Shown one piece after another: positions 16,087 to 19,121 of a DNA stretch of 19,121 nt (positions within the stretch are counted from its first letter, which is position 1; each line of letters starts with the position of its first letter). Source of the DNA: CAJQQY01 sp045104975 (GTDB lineage: Bacteria > Bacteroidota > Bacteroidia > Chitinophagales > Saprospiraceae); contig JBGCCY010000072.1 of assembly GCA_045104975.1 (NCBI GenBank), positions 1-19,121 on the forward strand, in the 5' to 3' direction. The translations under genes were made by a program, and so were the position numbers. The notes under the pieces are model-generated. The model was not told the origin of the DNA, searched no databases, and was given only the letters and a program-made list of their open reading frames with translations.

Positions 16087-16887
16087 ATGAAACAAAATTA
16101 TCACTTCAATAAAATAACAAATACTGATAAACTCACTATTTTAAAAAACGAATGGCTAACCAGTCTTACAAGTCCGCAAGACGGGATGTGGGAGTTTTTT
16201 AGAAATAGTGCCATGCACTGGGAAATTGTATGTGAAGATGAACTGATTGGATACACTTCAGTTAATGATGAAAACCAGCTTCTCCAATTTTATATTTCAG
16301 CAAAATATTTCTCGAACGGTGAAGTCATCTTTAAAGAGTTCATTGAAATCATGCAAATTAAAACTGGAATTGTAGGTACCAATAATCTTGGTTACTTATC
16401 TATCGCATTAAATTTTGTTGAAAAATTAAAAGTACATACTTATTTATTCAGGAATTCTTTTGAAGTAAATATTGACGAAAAAGAAGGAATATTAAAAGAG
16501 TGCCAAACGGAAAACCTTGAAAGAATAGTAGACTTTTGTCATTATAGTATGGGAGCACCCAAAGAATGGTTGACAGGATATGTTGGAGGACTAATTGAGA
16601 AAAAGGAAATATTTTTTCTTGAGCATGACGATAAAATTATTGGAACATGTGAAGTAAGAAAAAGTACAACAACGCCAGAATTTGCAGATATAGGAATGGT
16701 CGTCTCACCTGATTTTAGAAGAAAAGGGTATGGCACTTACTTATTAAATAAAGCCAAAACCATAGCGATTGATTCGGGTAAAATTCCAATTTGCTCTTGT
16801 GAAAAAGATAATGTTGGCTCTATTAAATCAATTAATAATTGTGGATTTGTAAGTATGTATCAACTACTTTCTATAACTTTCAAATAG
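16087..16887 (+). CDS. GNAT-family N-acetyltransferase
   Basis: Cytosolic acyl-CoA transferase of 266 residues from the ATG at 16087 (MKQNYHFNKITN). A frame-compatible TTG at 16009 would add 26 unconvincing residues. The C-terminal half (about 135-262) is a GNAT domain with EVNIDEKEG, the beta-4 segment FADIGMVVSPDF and the acetyl-CoA loop RRKGYG (R211, G214, G216), then CSCEKDNVGSIKSINNCGF, the usual N-x-x-S-x-x-x-x-x-x-x-GF pattern. The N-terminal half may be a degenerate second acetyltransferase fold, as in GNAT_acetyltran proteins that act on small molecules. The target is not evident from neighbours. Confidence 0.85.
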   Translation: MKQNYHFNKITNTDKLTILKNEWLTSLTSPQDGMWEFFRNSAMHWEIVCEDELIGYTSVNDENQLLQFYISAKYFSNGEVIFKEFIEIMQIKTGIVGTNNLGYLSIALNFVEKLKVHTYLFRNSFEVNIDEKEGILKECQTENLERIVDFCHYSMGAPKEWLTGYVGGLIEKKEIFFLEHDDKIIGTCEVRKSTTTPEFADIGMVVSPDFRRKGYGTYLLNKAKTIAIDSGKIPICSCEKDNVGSIKSINNCGFVSMYQLLSITFK

Positions 16888-17013
16888 ACTAATGAAAAGA
16901 AAAACTGAAATTAATATTAATGCCTTGTCCTATTCTTTAATTCTTTTTTAAAACAATCTTGTCTCACATCTAGCTACATTTCCTCAAAGCTTATTATTAT
17001 TGATTTCATTTTT

Positions 17014-17021
17014 TAACTTTG
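17014..17021 (+). promoter_or_regulatory. Likely -7 element of the VWA-peptidase/MoxR operon
   Basis: TAACTTTG matches TAnnTTTG exactly and lies 22 bases before the TTG start at 17044, a good distance for a short leader. The -33 region is TTAT at 16991-16994 with a 19-base spacer, a weak match. Confidence 0.4.
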
Positions 17022-17043
17022 TTGAAAATAAAAATATAAGTAT

Positions 17044-18309
17044 TTGAAATCTATAGATTCCATCAGCAAGACTAGCGTCAAACTTCTACTCACCGAACCA
17101 TTCTATGGTCATTTCATGATGGGATTACCCAAAGAAATTTCTACGCAAACCAGCACCGCCGCAGTTGCCTTAATGAATCGACAGAGCATCAAATTGATTG
17201 TCAATGAAAACTTCTGGAACTCACTCAATGACGAAAATCGATACGGACTGATCAAGCATGAAATGTTACATATTGTTTTGAAGCATTTGTTTTTGATGAA
17301 ATCATTTCCCAACAAACAACTATTTAACATCGCTGCCGATATTGTTGTCAACCAATATATCGAACGCAAGCAATTGCCAAACGGAGGTATCTTGTTAGAA
17401 AATTTTGCCTATCTCCTACCGATGTATAACATTGATTTGGAAAAAGATAAAGATGTCGGATATTACTATCATCAATTAGACAAAATATTTAAATCTTCTT
17501 CTTCGATGAGTTTTGAGGATGCGGTGAATAACACTAACCCTGAAAAAAGCAACGGAGAACCTCAAATGAGTATTTCTGATTTGATGACTGAAGAAAATGA
17601 AGAATTAGAAAGACATAAGTTTTGGATAGAAATAGAAAAAATGTCAGAAGGCGAACGTAAAATTGCGGAGTACCAAGCCAATCGAATGATTAAACAAACC
17701 GCCAACCGAGTCAAACATAAATATAAAAATTACGGCAATCTCCCTGGAAGTCTAGCAGAGCAATTGGAGCAAATTTTGGCCAACATGAAACCGAAATTTA
17801 ATTGGCGTAGACTCCTCCGATTATTTGCCACTTCCAGCAATAGTACTTTTATCAAAAATACGATTCGCCGACCTTCCAAACGATATGGAACTGTGCCGGG
17901 CGTAAAAGTAAAAAGACGAAATAGATTGTTACTTGCCATTGATACTTCGGGAAGTGTTCCAAATGAAGACTTGGTAGAATTTTTTGCAGAAATATATTTC
18001 ATTTGGAAACAAGGAGCAGAAATCCAAATTGTTGAGTGTGATACACACATTCATAAAACTTATAATTACAAAGGAATCACCCCCGTAAAAGTTCATGGCA
18101 GAGGTGGGACTTCCTTCGATGCACCGCTCCAATATGGCAATGAAAAATTTCATCCTGATGCATTAATTTATTTTACAGATGGTTATGCTGCTCCGCCGAG
18201 TATGCCAACCCGTTACCCTGTTTTGTGGATTATCACTTCGAATGGAATTGAAGAAAATGAAAGTGCTTGGGAAACGTTACCAGGCAAAAAATTAAAAATG
18301 ACTAATTAA
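17044..18309 (+). CDS. Metallopeptidase-like/VWA-like protein (DUF2201 family), MoxR partner
   Basis: Protein of 421 residues with no signal peptide or membrane segment, so probably cytosolic. The N-terminal part (about 1-250) is a putative metallopeptidase domain with a zinc motif HEMLH (72-76) followed by IVLKHLF and NIAADIVVNQYI, typical of the DUF2201 N-domain. The C-terminal part (about 290-421) is a VWA-like domain whose metal-ion-dependent adhesion site is intact: DTSGS (300-304), the threonine in GRGGTSFDAP, and FTDGYA. A charged linker (about 150-250) joins them. Translation most likely starts at TTG 17044, because a TAA lies five codons upstream, there is no ATG between, and the residues from KLLLTEPFYGHF belong to the conserved domain. 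It lies 50 bases before a MoxR-type AAA+ gene. VWA proteins paired with MoxR ATPases remodel or mature protein complexes; peptidase activity and substrate are unproven here. Confidence 0.87.
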   Translation: MKSIDSISKTSVKLLLTEPFYGHFMMGLPKEISTQTSTAAVALMNRQSIKLIVNENFWNSLNDENRYGLIKHEMLHIVLKHLFLMKSFPNKQLFNIAADIVVNQYIERKQLPNGGILLENFAYLLPMYNIDLEKDKDVGYYYHQLDKIFKSSSSMSFEDAVNNTNPEKSNGEPQMSISDLMTEENEELERHKFWIEIEKMSEGERKIAEYQANRMIKQTANRVKHKYKNYGNLPGSLAEQLEQILANMKPKFNWRRLLRLFATSSNSTFIKNTIRRPSKRYGTVPGVKVKRRNRLLLAIDTSGSVPNEDLVEFFAEIYFIWKQGAEIQIVECDTHIHKTYNYKGITPVKVHGRGGTSFDAPLQYGNEKFHPDALIYFTDGYAAPPSMPTRYPVLWIITSNGIEENESAWETLPGKKLKMTN

Positions 18310-18359
18310 AAAACTGCTTTGAAGTTTATGACAAAACAGTTTCAAATAAATAAAAATAA

Positions 18360-19121
18360 ATGAGTGATCAAAAACACAATTATGTTTTTTACGGAATGGA
18401 ATCCAACTCAAATGAAGTGAGAAATTTTGTAGAACACATTATCAAAACCAATGTCGCCGCTGAAGAATCTGGAAATAAAAAATCTCCTATCTGCATTTGG
18501 GGGACACATGGAATTGGGAAAACGGAAATGGTGAATCAGATCGCTAATTCACTTGATTATAAATGGGCGTACATCGCTCCTGCTCAATTTGAAGAAATGG
18601 GTGACCTCGTTGGAATGCCTTCTGTCGAAAATGGAAGAACCATCTTCAGTAGTCCTGATTGGGTTCCAACAGAAGAAGGGCCAGGGATTTTATTGATTGA
18701 TGATGTCAATCGAGCGGATGATCGAATCCTGCGAGGCATCATGCAACTGCTACAAAACTATGAATTGGTAAGTTGGAAATTACCTAAGTTTTGGCAAATC
18801 GTTTTGACAGCCAATCCTGATGGCGGAGATTATTCTGTCACTCCTATGGACAACGCCATGCTTACCCGAATGATGCATATCACCATGAATTTTGATCCAA
18901 AGGCTTGGGCAATTTGGGCGGAAAAAGCTGGGGTAGATTCGAGGTGTATTAATTTTGTTTTGACCTATCCTGAGATTGCACATGGTCAACAAACGACGCC
19001 TCGTTCGCTCGTCCAATTCTTTCAAAGCATCGAAAATATCAAAAACTTCTCGGAAGAACTTCCGCTGATTCAGATGTTAGGTTCTTCTTGTTTGGATGAA
19101 GAAACGGTGGTTTCATTTATT
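18360..19121 (+). CDS. MoxR-type (AAA_5) AAA+ ATPase, 3' end outside the window
   Basis: The reading frame is open from ATG 18360 to the window edge (254 codons, no stop). It has Walker A GTHGIGKT (48-55), an insert-like MGDLVGMPSVENGRT segment, Walker B GILLIDDVNRAD (109-120, D114/D115), sensor-1 asparagine in LTANPDGG (N152) and an arginine-finger position in NAMLTRMMH (R170). The residue after the Walker B aspartate is Asp (D115) where most AAA+ proteins have Glu; the order is otherwise standard for the dynein-related AAA_5/MoxR group. It follows the VWA-peptidase gene by 50 bases and surely shares its mRNA. MoxR ATPases act as chaperone-like motors with VWA partners. The missing C-terminus is probably the lid domain and a family-specific tail. 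Confidence 0.92.
   Translation, partial: MSDQKHNYVFYGMESNSNEVRNFVEHIIKTNVAAEESGNKKSPICIWGTHGIGKTEMVNQIANSLDYKWAYIAPAQFEEMGDLVGMPSVENGRTIFSSPDWVPTEEGPGILLIDDVNRADDRILRGIMQLLQNYELVSWKLPKFWQIVLTANPDGGDYSVTPMDNAMLTRMMHITMNFDPKAWAIWAEKAGVDSRCINFVLTYPEIAHGQQTTPRSLVQFFQSIENIKNFSEELPLIQMLGSSCLDEETVVSFI

Overview
The window is AT-rich DNA (roughly one third G+C by eye) from a member of the Bacteroidota. The evidence is a SusC/RagA-type TonB-linked receptor beside a hybrid two-component regulator, an OMP_b-brl_3-type TonB receptor, a LytS/LytTR pair, several TAnnTTTG-type -7 elements, and few or no Shine-Dalgarno sequences. The family within the phylum cannot be fixed from the sequence. No tRNA, rRNA, CRISPR array, insertion sequence or phage gene was seen.

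Left part (1-7100). A SusC-type receptor gene runs leftward off the window. It is interrupted by an in-frame TAA at the very conserved TDW-aromatic-DAI site. It is divergent from a large hybrid two-component sensor/regulator (1854-5999), the usual sign of a glycan or other nutrient uptake locus. The 760-base gap between them holds a promoter-like site with a dyad and a perfect 27-bp inverted repeat. A DUF1295-type membrane protein follows and ends at a hairpin.

Middle (7100-10250). A dimethylargininase-type hydrolase lies on the minus strand. It is followed by a secreted formylglycine-generating-enzyme-like protein on the plus strand with both active-site cysteines. Then come, on the minus strand, an ECF sigma factor gene and a small two-helix membrane protein with a 15-residue repeat, probably one operon. 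Palindromic repeats sit at both convergent junctions (7013/7109 and 9069/9181).

Right-middle (10300-14920). An outer-membrane beta-barrel receptor (minus) is divergent from a LytS-type histidine kinase and its LytTR response regulator (plus). The layout suggests the pair controls the receptor.

Right part (15090-19121). A Tat-exported dienelactone-hydrolase-like lipoprotein gene is broken by one extra base. A GNAT acetyltransferase follows, then a gene pair coding for a metallopeptidase-like/VWA protein and a MoxR-type AAA+ ATPase that runs off the right edge. This pair is the best candidate for part of a less well described system; its missing downstream partners lie outside the window.

Two genes in 19 kb carry single-base lesions. 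They may be real decay or errors in the assembly.
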